Positions 1-7,212 of a stretch of DNA of 56,222 bases are shown piece after piece; within the stretch, counting starts at the first letter, position 1, and every line of letters starts with the position of its first letter. The stretch lies in contig CAYSFT010000011.1 in NCBI GenBank assembly GCA_964430755.1, positions 1 to 56,222 on the forward strand, in the 5' to 3' direction. The DNA is from Flemingiibacterium sp964430755 (GTDB lineage Bacteria > Bacillota > Clostridia > Oscillospirales > CAG-272). The notes below the pieces were generated by a model. That model saw nothing but the letters and a program-made list of their open reading frames with translations, was not told the DNA's origin and ran no database searches. The position numbers were made by a program, and so were the translations under genes.

Positions 1-137
1 AAACGGTCACAGTTAACAAAGCGAATCCGGAGCCGTCAGGCGGAGTTGAGCGCGAGTCGAGAGCCAGCCAAGGAGGTCGGGAGGAGCTCGAGGGGGTCAG
101 GAAACTGCGGCGAGCCGGTTCCTGATTCCCTCGAATT
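1..137 (-). repeat. Family A intergenic repeat, reverse copy, cut by the window start
   Basis: This stretch is the reverse complement of sequence that recurs at 269-450, 20266-20462, 24565-24700 (same orientation as here) and 37124-37310. Shared landmarks are the segment reading ccggagccgtcaggcggag and the gagctcgag block. With the forward copy at 269-450 it forms an inverted pair around an AT-rich centre. No open frame with a ribosome binding site lies in it. I cannot name a published family. Confidence 0.75.
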
Positions 138-268
138 TACGCGAAATTCGAAGCGCAATACAAAGAAATTTTATATATTTTTATATTTCGGGGATAAAAG
201 TTACTTTCGCACCCAAAAAACGAAAGAAAGCATTTCCCCAAAGCACGCTGCTTCGAACATCGTATCAT

Positions 269-450
269 TCGAGAGGGATGGACACCAGCTGCGCAGTTTT
301 CCACCCCTCTCGAGCTCTCCCCCTTTCCTTGCTTGCGCTCGATTCGCGCTCAACTCCGCCTGACGGCTCCGGGTTCGCTTTGTTAGCGATAACCGCTCGT
401 CCTGCCAGCTTCGCCGACATCCGTGGCTTCATTGGTTCTTTTGCGGCAGC
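269..450 (+). repeat. Family A intergenic repeat, forward copy
   Basis: The copy starts near a gggatggacaccagctg landmark, passes through caactccgcctgacggctcc, and ends with a cttcattggttcttttgcgg tail. The same order of landmarks is present at 20266-20462 and 37124-37310. Sequence between it and the reverse copy at 1-137 is AT-rich and unique within the window. Confidence 0.75.
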
Positions 451-666
451 AAAATGTTAGATTTGCGCCTTTTTTAAGGTCAATTTTCTTCACAATATTT
501 TTTTAAATTGTCAAGATCGTGCTTTTCCTGTTAACTTTTTTTGATTTTTCTTTACCCCAACTATTGACATAGAGCATATCCTAATTCGATTTAATCTATT
601 ACTCCGTTAAGGACATCGCCCATTAGGTACAGACAGTTTTTGTGTTTGGATGAATGTTGACGTGCT
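451..666. other. AT-rich spacer with no gene seen
   Basis: Between the family A repeat and the end of the dehydrogenase gene lies an AT-rich stretch with several T-runs. I see no convincing open frame, RNA or terminator hairpin in it. Confidence 0.5.
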
Positions 667-1731
667 TCACGCCTGCATATTCTTTACAATTTCATCGCCA
701 ACCTGCGCAGTTGTGGCAGTACCGCCGAGATCGGGAGTTAAAGTCTTGCCCTCGACGAGAACCTCCTCGATACAGTCAAGTAACTTTGCTCCCCAGTCCT
801 CGTGACCAAAGAAATCGAGCAGTTGACTTGCCGACCAGACCGTTGCAAGCGGATTTGCCTTACCTTGACCTGCGATATCGGGCGCTGAACCGTGGATCGG
901 CTCAAACATGGACGGGAATTTGCGTTCGGGATTGAGGTTTGCACCTGCCGCAAGTCCCATGCCGCCTGCGATCGCCGCACCGAGGTCTGTTAAAATGTCG
1001 CCGAAAAGATTCGACGTTACAACGACCTCAAACCGTCCCGGATCCTTTACCATAAACATACTCGCCGCGTCAACGAGATACGAATACGTCTTAACCTCGG
1101 GATATTCACGTCCGACCTCCTCGAAGATCTGATCCCAGAATACCATCGAATAGTTGAGTGCGTTCGCCTTGCTTATACTCGTGAGCGTCTTGCCCTGTGA
1201 CTTCGCAAGCTCGTATGCATATCTGATAACGCGCTCACAGCCCATGCGTGAAAAGACGCCATTCTGAATAACGACCTCGTTCGCCTTGCCCTTATAGAGC
1301 CAGCTTCCGCTTCCTGCATACTCGCCCTCGGTGTTCTCGCGGACGAACACCATGTCGATATCCTCGCGAGGGGTATCCTTGAGCGGTGTCGGCGCACCGC
1401 GAAGCAGCTTAACGGGACGGAGATTGATATATTGATCAAAGCTCTTTCTTATAACGAGCAGAAGATCCCACAGTGAAATGTGATCGGGCACACCGGGCGC
1501 ACCGACCGCACCGAGGAATATCGCATCGTAGCCCCGAAGCTCATCAATACCGCCCTCTGCCATCATGCGACCTGTTTGTTTGTAATATTCGCATCCCCAC
1601 GGGAAATGTGTGAACTCGAAATTGAAGCTGCCGTCAATACGAGCCGCCTCGTTAAGCACCTTAATACCCTCGGCAATTACCTCCGGACCGATTCCGTCAC
1701 CTGCAATAACCGCTATTTTATGTGTGTTCAT
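667..1731 (-). CDS. Tartrate/D-malate dehydrogenase, isocitrate/isopropylmalate dehydrogenase family
   Basis: A 354-residue member of the beta-decarboxylating dehydrogenase family, which oxidises a 2-hydroxy acid with NAD and a divalent metal and loses CO2. The N-terminus has the family nucleotide-fold motif GDGIGPEV. The segments WGCEYYKQTGRMM, VPDHISLW and VRENTEGEYAGSGSW are typical of the tartrate/D-malate branch rather than of LeuB or Icd. The metal-binding aspartate signature SNLFGDILTDLGAA and the adenosine-binding HGSAPDIAG segment are intact, and the length is normal. A GGAGG ribosome site lies eight bases before the ATG. It is divergent from a LysR gene across a shared control region, which suggests that this LysR regulates it. 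Substrate choice among D-malate, tartrate and related acids cannot be read from sequence alone. Confidence 0.85.
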   Translation of the reverse strand: MNTHKIAVIAGDGIGPEVIAEGIKVLNEAARIDGSFNFEFTHFPWGCEYYKQTGRMMAEGGIDELRGYDAIFLGAVGAPGVPDHISLWDLLLVIRKSFDQYINLRPVKLLRGAPTPLKDTPREDIDMVFVRENTEGEYAGSGSWLYKGKANEVVIQNGVFSRMGCERVIRYAYELAKSQGKTLTSISKANALNYSMVFWDQIFEEVGREYPEVKTYSYLVDAASMFMVKDPGRFEVVVTSNLFGDILTDLGAAIAGGMGLAAGANLNPERKFPSMFEPIHGSAPDIAGQGKANPLATVWSASQLLDFFGHEDWGAKLLDCIEEVLVEGKTLTPDLGGTATTAQVGDEIVKNMQA

Positions 1732-1763
1732 CGTTATACCTCCGAAATATGTATTTCATTTAT

Positions 1764-1792
1764 ATTATAGCACCGGCAAATTCATTTGTAAA
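1764..1792 (-). promoter_or_regulatory. Promoter of the tartrate/malate dehydrogenase gene
   Basis: Read on the minus strand, TTTACA and TATAAT are separated by 17 bases, about 35 bases upstream of the start codon. It lies back to back with the promoter at 1805-1833. Confidence 0.7.
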
Positions 1793-1813
1793 ATAGATAT
1801 TTACTTGACAAAT
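1784..1813. promoter_or_regulatory. Candidate LysR operator between the divergent promoters
   Basis: An interrupted palindrome with outer arms ATTTGT and ACAAAT and inner GTAAAAT/ATTTAC spans the gap between the two -35 boxes. LysR-type regulators commonly bind such AT-rich interrupted dyads between divergent genes. The assignment is inferred from position and symmetry only. Confidence 0.4.
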
Positions 1814-1833
1814 ATAGGAAAAAGCTATATAAT
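1805..1833 (+). promoter_or_regulatory. Forward promoter, probably for the LysR gene
   Basis: TTGACA and TATAAT are separated by exactly 17 bases. The LysR start codon lies more than 230 bases downstream, with a pair of family C repeats in between, so the messenger would carry a long folded leader. Confidence 0.7.
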
Positions 1834-1881
1834 TATGGTGTGAATATTGTTTTTAGCGATGAATTATAGGTTAATGTTACT

Positions 1882-2012
1882 TAAGGCTCTCCCTCCGGGA
1901 GAGCTGTCAGCGTAAGATGACTGAGAGGGCAAATATCGAAAATTTTTTTCGGCGTGAACCCTCTCCGTCTCGCCTTACGGCTCGACACCTCTCCCAAAGG
2001 GAGAGGCTTTTA
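1882..2012. repeat. Family C repeat pair, inverted, between promoter and LysR gene
   Basis: Two half-elements face each other: 1882-1930 and 1962-2012. Each has a ctctccc/gggagag type hairpin, a second smaller hairpin, and a terminal gagaggg/ccctctc block. Together they could fold into one large stem. The pair lies inside the predicted 5' untranslated region of the LysR messenger. Confidence 0.75.
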
Positions 2013-2066
2013 AACGGCACACATAATCTATAATTTACAGCACACAAGAAAGGCACGGTTAAAGCT

Positions 2067-2948
2067 ATGAATCTGATACAACTGAAATATTTTGAAGCGG
2101 TCTGCAAATACGGAACCGTAATGGCGGCGGCAGAGCATTTGCACATTTCCCAACCGTCACTTTCCGCGGCGATAAAATCACTCGAATCGGAGTTCGCCGT
2201 AACGCTTTTTAAACGAGGACACCACGGTATGACGCTGACAAGCGAGGGCGAAGCTCTCTATAATATGAGCACCGAGCTCACGCGGCGCGCAAGCGAAATC
2301 GAGGGTATCATGAACGATCTCGGCGGCGAGAGTAAAATACTCCGTCTCGGTATACCGCCGATGATCGGTTCGCTAATCCTGCCGATACTCTTTCACGATT
2401 TCACCAAAACCAGTCCCGATATACACCTTGAAATCACAGAAGGCAGCCGTCACGAGCTTTTCGGCAAGCTTGCCGATGGATTTGTTGACATGGTTTTCCT
2501 GCCGCACATCCGTCCGCTTGACAAAGAGATGTCATCGCTCAAGGCGGGCAGACTCGAAATTGTGTGCTGCACCTTTGCAGAGGATGAACTCGCAAAAAGA
2601 GCGAGTATCGCCACGGCAGAGCTGAAAGACAAGCCACTTGTGCTTTTCGAGAACAGCTTCTTCCAAACGCAGGAAATAAAAAACCGCTTTGCAGCGGATA
2701 AAATTGAACCCCGTATTCTTCTTCAGACAAATCAGCTCTCAACTCTCATAAGTATGATATCAAGCGGCATCGCAGTGGGCTTCATGTTCCGTGAGCTTAT
2801 AAAAGCAGACGCTCGCCTCGTTCCCATACCGCTTTCCGAGCCGATGTATATAAACGTGAGCCTCGCATGGCGACGAAGCTCACATCAGAAATACAGTATG
2901 AAGGCTCTACGCGAATATATAAGCGGCTCGGATATCTTTAATCGGTAA
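2067..2948 (+). CDS. LysR-family transcriptional regulator
   Basis: A 293-residue LysR-type regulator. The N-terminal winged helix-turn-helix is clear: LKYFEAVCKYGTVMAAAEHL, then ISQPSLSAAIKSLE and FKRGHHGMTLTSEGEAL. The remainder is the usual periplasmic-binding-protein-like effector domain. It is divergent from the tartrate/malate dehydrogenase gene and probably controls it. The ribosome site is an AAAGG about 13 bases from the ATG. A nearly identical spacing and GCTATG context precedes nrdR at 34587. Its end overlaps the end of the convergent gene at 2938-3315 by 11 bases. Confidence 0.9.
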   Translation: MNLIQLKYFEAVCKYGTVMAAAEHLHISQPSLSAAIKSLESEFAVTLFKRGHHGMTLTSEGEALYNMSTELTRRASEIEGIMNDLGGESKILRLGIPPMIGSLILPILFHDFTKTSPDIHLEITEGSRHELFGKLADGFVDMVFLPHIRPLDKEMSSLKAGRLEIVCCTFAEDELAKRASIATAELKDKPLVLFENSFFQTQEIKNRFAADKIEPRILLQTNQLSTLISMISSGIAVGFMFRELIKADARLVPIPLSEPMYINVSLAWRRSSHQKYSMKALREYISGSDIFNR

Positions 2949-3315
2949 ATACGCCCGTATCATCGAGCCAGCCAAGTCCCGCAAGTGAAATTTTAACCTC
3001 CGCAGGAATGTTATCGGGTGAAGCACCACCGAGACTTATGATGAAGTATACTCCCGTTTGCGCAGGGTAACTTTCCGCAATACCGTCGTGAACGACAAGC
3101 AGCTTTTCACCCTCCTCAAATCCCGAGAAAATATTGCCTTTACCCGGACGCGGCGTCAGACATATCGGCGAATTATCCTTTATGAGCATCGCGCCGCCGT
3201 TTGTGTTAAGATAGTAACCGACGCTCACGCCGAGGTTATCATAGAAAAACACTGTGTAAACAACAGCCAAAAAAGCTGCCAGCACAAGCCCTATCGCAAT
3301 CAATCGCCTTTTCAT
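2938..3315 (-). CDS. Membrane-anchored small protein of unknown function
   Basis: A 125-residue protein that I do not recognise. Residues about 5-25 form one hydrophobic segment after a KRR start, so it is either anchored facing outwards or secreted. The rest is a small beta-rich extracellular-type domain with no cysteine cluster or known catalytic motif; the region LLVVHDGIAESYPAQ is the most distinctive part. An AGGAGGG ribosome site stands close before the ATG. The 3' ends of this gene and the LysR gene overlap by 11 bases. A hairpin terminator separates it from the decarboxylase upstream on the same strand. Confidence 0.7.
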   Translation of the reverse strand: MKRRLIAIGLVLAAFLAVVYTVFFYDNLGVSVGYYLNTNGGAMLIKDNSPICLTPRPGKGNIFSGFEEGEKLLVVHDGIAESYPAQTGVYFIISLGGASPDNIPAEVKISLAGLGWLDDTGVFTD

Positions 3316-3340
3316 AACGCCCTCCTGATATATTTATGCG

Positions 3341-3379
3341 AAAAGTTCCGCCATAGCTTAATGTGACGGAACCTTTTTT
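3341..3379 (-). terminator. Terminator after the PLP decarboxylase gene
   Basis: GTTCCG/CGGAAC arms with a 16-base loop are flanked by T-runs on both sides, so it could stop transcription in either direction. It begins immediately after the decarboxylase stop codon. Confidence 0.6.
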
Positions 3380-4716
3380 CATTTTATGACCGAACACTCG
3401 TCAATTCCGTAATACCCGAGCGCCGCGATGACGTCACCGTCAATAACCTCGCCGCAGATCGCAATCGGTATCGCAGGCGGACAGGATATCTCTGCGCTTG
3501 CAAGTATACGCCCGAGTGCATCTACACTTTTAATGCTTTCGCTCGGTGAAAAGATCGCTTCTCTCGGTGTCATCGCCCGTATCGGTCTGCCGATTTTCGG
3601 CGGTAATGTGACGATCGCAGCCCTTGCTTCAAGTGACGTTAATAATCGCTCAATTTTGTCAAGTGTATTCTCGCCGCTTTCCGGCGTCGGCATCATGACC
3701 GCGTAATCGGGATCGGAAAATTCACACACGATACCGTTTTTTTCGAGTATATCGGCAAGCTGTATCCCCGTGTAACCGAAGCTTTTCGGCGCAAGCGTCA
3801 ATTTGAGCGGCTCGTTACCGATAAGAGTGAAGCCGTGGCGGATGAGTTTTGTTCGAAGTGTATCAAGCTTTTTTATAAATTCGGCAAGGCGTTCACGGTA
3901 TTCGTCCGAAAGGTAACGGTTTGCCGCATCGAGCGACTGTAATATAAGATACGACGGACTCGTTGAAGCAAAAAGTGACATCGCATATTCGGCACGTTCT
4001 GCAAGCATTGCCGGTGCAGTTTTCGATATCTGCAGATAACCGCCGCCGGTGATGACAGGCAGTGTCTTATGCGCGGAATCGGCAGACATATCAGCGCCGA
4101 GCCCTATCGGATGCATGGCTTCGGGCAAGAAACCAAGATACGCACCGTGTGCATTGTCAACAAGAAGCAGCATACCGCGTTTATGGCAAACCTCGGCTAT
4201 ACCCTTTATTGAGACGACATTTCCGAGATAATCGGGCGAGGTTATATAAAGTGCGCTCGGCGTTACGGCCATTTCATCAAGTGCCGCAGTAAGTGAATCG
4301 GCGGTGATATCGCAGGAAATGAGACTGCCGTCCGTCGGATATATCCATTCAACTTCAAAATCAAGCAGTGCCGCCGTGTTTACAAAGACCTTATGTGCAT
4401 TGCGACCTGCCGCGATTACGGGACGTTTACCCGATTCTTTTGCGTGCATAACGGCAAGATAGAGCATCGCGCGAATCGAAAGTGACGAGCCCTCGGCAGA
4501 ATAGACCGTGCGTGCCGTACCGAAAAGCTCCTCGGCGTTTTTTTCACTCTCACGTATGATTCCGCCCGACGAATAAAGCACGTCCGCGCCGTCGATTTCG
4601 GTTATGTCGCGCTCCTCGAGCCCGAGCAAGTTTATACCCTTGTGTCCCGGCATATGGAGTCTTGCCGCACCGCTTTTTATGTATTCTTCAACAAAATCGC
4701 AAATCGGCGTTTTCAT
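3379..4716 (-). CDS. Orn/Lys/Arg decarboxylase family PLP enzyme
   Basis: A 445-residue fold-type I PLP enzyme of the short Orn/Lys/Arg decarboxylase branch, which lacks the wing domain of the E. coli enzymes. Visible motifs are the N-terminal HMPGHKG, the segment LLLVDNAHGAYLGF (cofactor aspartate), and SADSAHKTLPVITGGGYL with the Schiff-base lysine. The family converts lysine, arginine or ornithine to a diamine or polyamine precursor; which substrate applies here is unknown. The start codon overlaps the stop codon of the SCIFF maturase gene by one base (TAATG), so the two are likely translationally coupled. A longer reading with an upstream start would run 14 codons into scfB and has no ribosome site. 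Confidence 0.88.
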   Translation of the reverse strand: MKTPICDFVEEYIKSGAARLHMPGHKGINLLGLEERDITEIDGADVLYSSGGIIRESEKNAEELFGTARTVYSAEGSSLSIRAMLYLAVMHAKESGKRPVIAAGRNAHKVFVNTAALLDFEVEWIYPTDGSLISCDITADSLTAALDEMAVTPSALYITSPDYLGNVVSIKGIAEVCHKRGMLLLVDNAHGAYLGFLPEAMHPIGLGADMSADSAHKTLPVITGGGYLQISKTAPAMLAERAEYAMSLFASTSPSYLILQSLDAANRYLSDEYRERLAEFIKKLDTLRTKLIRHGFTLIGNEPLKLTLAPKSFGYTGIQLADILEKNGIVCEFSDPDYAVMMPTPESGENTLDKIERLLTSLEARAAIVTLPPKIGRPIRAMTPREAIFSPSESIKSVDALGRILASAEISCPPAIPIAICGEVIDGDVIAALGYYGIDECSVIK

Positions 4717-6083
4717 TATTGTTCGAGCGCCTTTGTCGCTTCGACCATGATCGCACATTCCATTCTCTTTTTGAAAAGCTCACAGCCGTACTTGTAAACA
4801 CCGTTGACCGAGCCTGTTGCGTGGTAAGCGTTCGCCGCACAGCCGCCCGAGCAGTAAAGCTTCGCCCAACAGTCGTGACATTCGGGACGGGAATAAACGT
4901 TACAAGCGGCAAATTCAGCCTGACAAGCGGCATTGGTGACACCGCTCCAGACGTCACCGAGCTTGAACTTCTCCTCGCCGACGAACTGATGACAGGGATA
5001 AAGATCGCCCCACGGTGTAACCGCCATATATTCTGTTCCCGAGCCGCAGCCGGAAATACGCTTGTATATACAAGGACCGCCCTTGAGATCGATCATGTAA
5101 TGGTAGAACGTGAACGGCTTGCCCTCTTTTCGTCTCTCAAGCATCAGCTCTGCAAGCTTTTCATACTGCTCGAGTACGATCGGCAGATCCTCCATAGTGA
5201 GCGCGGACGGATCATCCTCGGCACAGACGACCGGCTCCATCGAAAGCTCATTGAAACCAAGATCGAGCATGGTTTTGATATCCTCAAGAAAATCGGGATT
5301 TGCGTGCGTAAACGTGCCGCGCATATAGTAATTCTTACCGCCGCGAGCCTCAACAAGCTTTTGGAACTTGGGAACGATTCTATCAAAACTTCCTTTACCT
5401 GCATAGTCAACGCGGAAACGGTCGTGTACTTCGCGCCGTCCGTCAAGCGAGAGAACGACATTCGAGCATTCACGGTTTGCAAAGTCGATAACGTCATCGT
5501 CGATAAGCAGACCGTTTGTTGTCAGAGTGAAGCGAAAATTCTTGCCTGCCGCCTTTTCAACCCCACGAGCGTATGCAACGAGCTGTTTCACAACGTCAAA
5601 ATTCATAAGCGGTTCACCGCCGAAGAAGTCAACCTCAAGATTATGGCGTGTACCCGAATTGGCAACAAGGAAATCGAGCGCCTGCTTACCGACCTCATAG
5701 CTCATAACGGCACGCTCGCCGTGATAGTTACCCTGGCTTGCAAAGCAATATGAACAGTTAAGGTTACAAGTGTGCGCAATGTGCAGACAGAGCGCTTTAA
5801 CAACACCCTTGGAGGTCTCCTTGAGCTTTCCTGCAAGTCCCTCAAACGTGTCCTCGGCGAAAAGCTGTCCTGATGCGCGAAGCTCCTCGATCTGCTCACA
5901 GCACTCGTCAAAATCCGATGCGGTGATACCGTGCTTTGCGATAACCTCGGCTTTGAGTGCTTCCCTGTCAGAGTCCTCGTATTTTTCGATTATATCATAG
6001 GCGACCTCGTCAACGATATGTACCGAGCCCGAATAAACGTCCAGCACGATATTGAGTCCGCCGAGTTTGTAACAATGTGTCAT
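4716..6083 (-). CDS. scfB: SCIFF peptide maturase, radical SAM/SPASM enzyme
   Basis: A 455-residue radical SAM peptide maturase of the family that installs thioether links in SCIFF (six cysteines in forty-five) peptides. Residues about 1-90 form the peptide-recognition domain. The radical SAM cluster site is CNLNCSYC (Cys106, 110, 113), followed by FFGGEPLMNF. The C-terminal SPASM region has many cysteines, including CHQF and the CHDC...CSGGC block, which would hold two auxiliary iron-sulfur clusters. An AAGGAG site sits just before the ATG. It lies 63 bases downstream of scfA, across an intrinsic terminator, and is coupled to the decarboxylase. All key cysteines appear intact. Confidence 0.93.
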   Translation of the reverse strand: MTHCYKLGGLNIVLDVYSGSVHIVDEVAYDIIEKYEDSDREALKAEVIAKHGITASDFDECCEQIEELRASGQLFAEDTFEGLAGKLKETSKGVVKALCLHIAHTCNLNCSYCFASQGNYHGERAVMSYEVGKQALDFLVANSGTRHNLEVDFFGGEPLMNFDVVKQLVAYARGVEKAAGKNFRFTLTTNGLLIDDDVIDFANRECSNVVLSLDGRREVHDRFRVDYAGKGSFDRIVPKFQKLVEARGGKNYYMRGTFTHANPDFLEDIKTMLDLGFNELSMEPVVCAEDDPSALTMEDLPIVLEQYEKLAELMLERRKEGKPFTFYHYMIDLKGGPCIYKRISGCGSGTEYMAVTPWGDLYPCHQFVGEEKFKLGDVWSGVTNAACQAEFAACNVYSRPECHDCWAKLYCSGGCAANAYHATGSVNGVYKYGCELFKKRMECAIMVEATKALEQ

Positions 6084-6105
6084 AAAAAAACTCCTTATGT
6101 ACCAC

Positions 6106-6130
6106 GAAAAATGCCGCCGGACGGCGGCAT
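6106..6130 (-). terminator. Intrinsic terminator between scfA and scfB
   Basis: ATGCCGCC and GGCGGCAT form a perfect 8-bp stem with a GTCC loop, followed on the minus strand by a T-run. A T-run also follows on the plus strand. Placed directly after scfA, it would give a surplus of precursor message over maturase message. Confidence 0.8.
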
Positions 6131-6146
6131 TAAATTTTTTGCGTGA

Positions 6147-6410
6147 TTATTTCTCGCAGCTCTGATTTGCGATACCGCAGCTTGTTTTGCAAGCGGACTG
6201 GCAGGATGTCTGACATTCGCCGCAGCCGCCGTTTTCACTGCAAAGGCTCTTTGTTACGAGAGTCTTGATTCTCGAAACCTTGGACTCGCATTTCTGATTT
6301 GCGATGCCGCAGCTTGTTTTGCAAGCGGACTGGCAAGAGGTCTGGCATTCGCCGCAGCCGACGTTTTCAGAGCAAAGGCTCTTGGTATTTAAAGTTGTAA
6401 TACGGTTCAT
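6147..6410 (-). CDS. scfA: Tandem-fused double SCIFF precursor peptide
   Basis: An 87-residue precursor made of two consecutive SCIFF units (about 1-43 and 44-87). Each unit carries the family core CGECQTSCQSACKTSC, then GIANQ and a final Cys. The second unit has no methionine and is fused in frame. Each unit has seven cysteines rather than six because both have an extra SLCSEN cysteine before the core. In the SCIFF peptide characterised from Clostridium thermocellum, as I recall it, a thioether joins a core cysteine to the Thr after the fifth core cysteine. That residue is Gly in both units here. An AAGGAG site ten bases before the ATG fixes the start. A longer reading from an upstream ATG at 6473 would begin upstream of the -10 box and is rejected. 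The gene has its own promoter and a terminator ahead of scfB. Confidence 0.92.
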   Translation of the reverse strand: MNRITTLNTKSLCSENVGCGECQTSCQSACKTSCGIANQKCESKVSRIKTLVTKSLCSENGGCGECQTSCQSACKTSCGIANQSCEK

Positions 6411-6452
6411 ATTTATATTCTCCTTAAGATGGAATTTTACGTTATTACTTAT

Positions 6453-6481
6453 ATTATACCATGCAAATCGCATGATGTCAA
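6453..6481 (-). promoter_or_regulatory. scfA promoter with palindrome in the spacer
   Basis: On the minus strand TTGACA and TATAAT are separated by 17 bases. The spacer contains CATGC-GATTT-GCATG, a perfect inverted repeat placed where a repressor would block polymerase. It lies about 45 bases upstream of the scfA start. Confidence 0.75.
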
Positions 6482-6562
6482 CGGGAATACGGGATTTTTT
6501 TGAAAATATTTATGAGAATCATAATTTCCCACAAATCTAACATTCCATTTCGCCGAAAGAAA

Positions 6563-6602
6563 CAATGAAGCATCGGAGCCGCCAGCTTCGTCGGCGGCTC
6601 AA
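6563..6602. repeat. Family A terminal fragment
   Basis: The caatgaagc tail followed by GAGCCGCC/GGCGGCTC arms matches the end of the longer family A copies at 20390-20450 and 37250-37310. The strong hairpin followed by T-rich sequence may also act as a weak terminator. Confidence 0.55.
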
Positions 6603-6648
6603 ATTCACCTTTTTTTGTTTGCATTTTAAAAAAAGCAAACATATAAAA

Positions 6649-7200
6649 TTACTTTTTATTTTTCTTGCCTCTGTCGATATCGTGTCTTATGATGCCGATG
6701 ACGATGGAAACGAGACTAATAGCTTCGCAGCCAACTGCACCCCATGCCTTAAAAACAGCATTATAAATAAGCCATAATGGAGAGCTTACAAGTGAAAAAC
6801 GTCTTACTGCTTTGTCGCTGTTTATGTAAAGCGCAAGATGCGATGCAATCATACCGACAACAGGAAGAATATTGATAATATAACCAAACACCGTCAGCTC
6901 TTCTTTAGCGAAAACAGTAACCGTCAGCGCATATGCGCCAAGATAAGCAAGTATAAATCCCACAAGCCATATCGGTCTGTCCGCGTGCAGCTTCTTTTTG
7001 TTAGAGTAAATCAACGCACGAACTGCAGCCATACAATTAAGCATTGCACCGACATATGACTCAAGCATAAAGAAGCTTATCGCAAATAATGTCGTACTTA
7101 TAAGTTGAACACTTGCAAATGTTTTCTGCCTTTTCACCTGAAATGACAGTATGGCTATCGCCATTGCGATATAACCAACTATTTGTCCGACTGTTCCCAT
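6649..7200 (-). CDS. YgjV-family inner membrane protein
   Basis: A 183-residue protein with about six hydrophobic helices and the N-terminal pattern VGQIVGYIAMAIAILSFQVK. The tryptophan-rich segment SSPLWLIYNAVFKAWGA near residues 140-155 is characteristic of the YgjV family. The family is widespread and its transport or sensory role is unsettled. It starts 12 bases after the nfnB stop codon, with an AGAGG site, so it is probably the last gene of the nfnA-nfnB transcript. No substrate-binding motif can be named. Confidence 0.75.
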   Translation of the reverse strand: MGTVGQIVGYIAMAIAILSFQVKRQKTFASVQLISTTLFAISFFMLESYVGAMLNCMAAVRALIYSNKKKLHADRPIWLVGFILAYLGAYALTVTVFAKEELTVFGYIINILPVVGMIASHLALYINSDKAVRRFSLVSSPLWLIYNAVFKAWGAVGCEAISLVSIVIGIIRHDIDRGKKNKK

Positions 7201-7212
7201 GTTTACCTCTGT

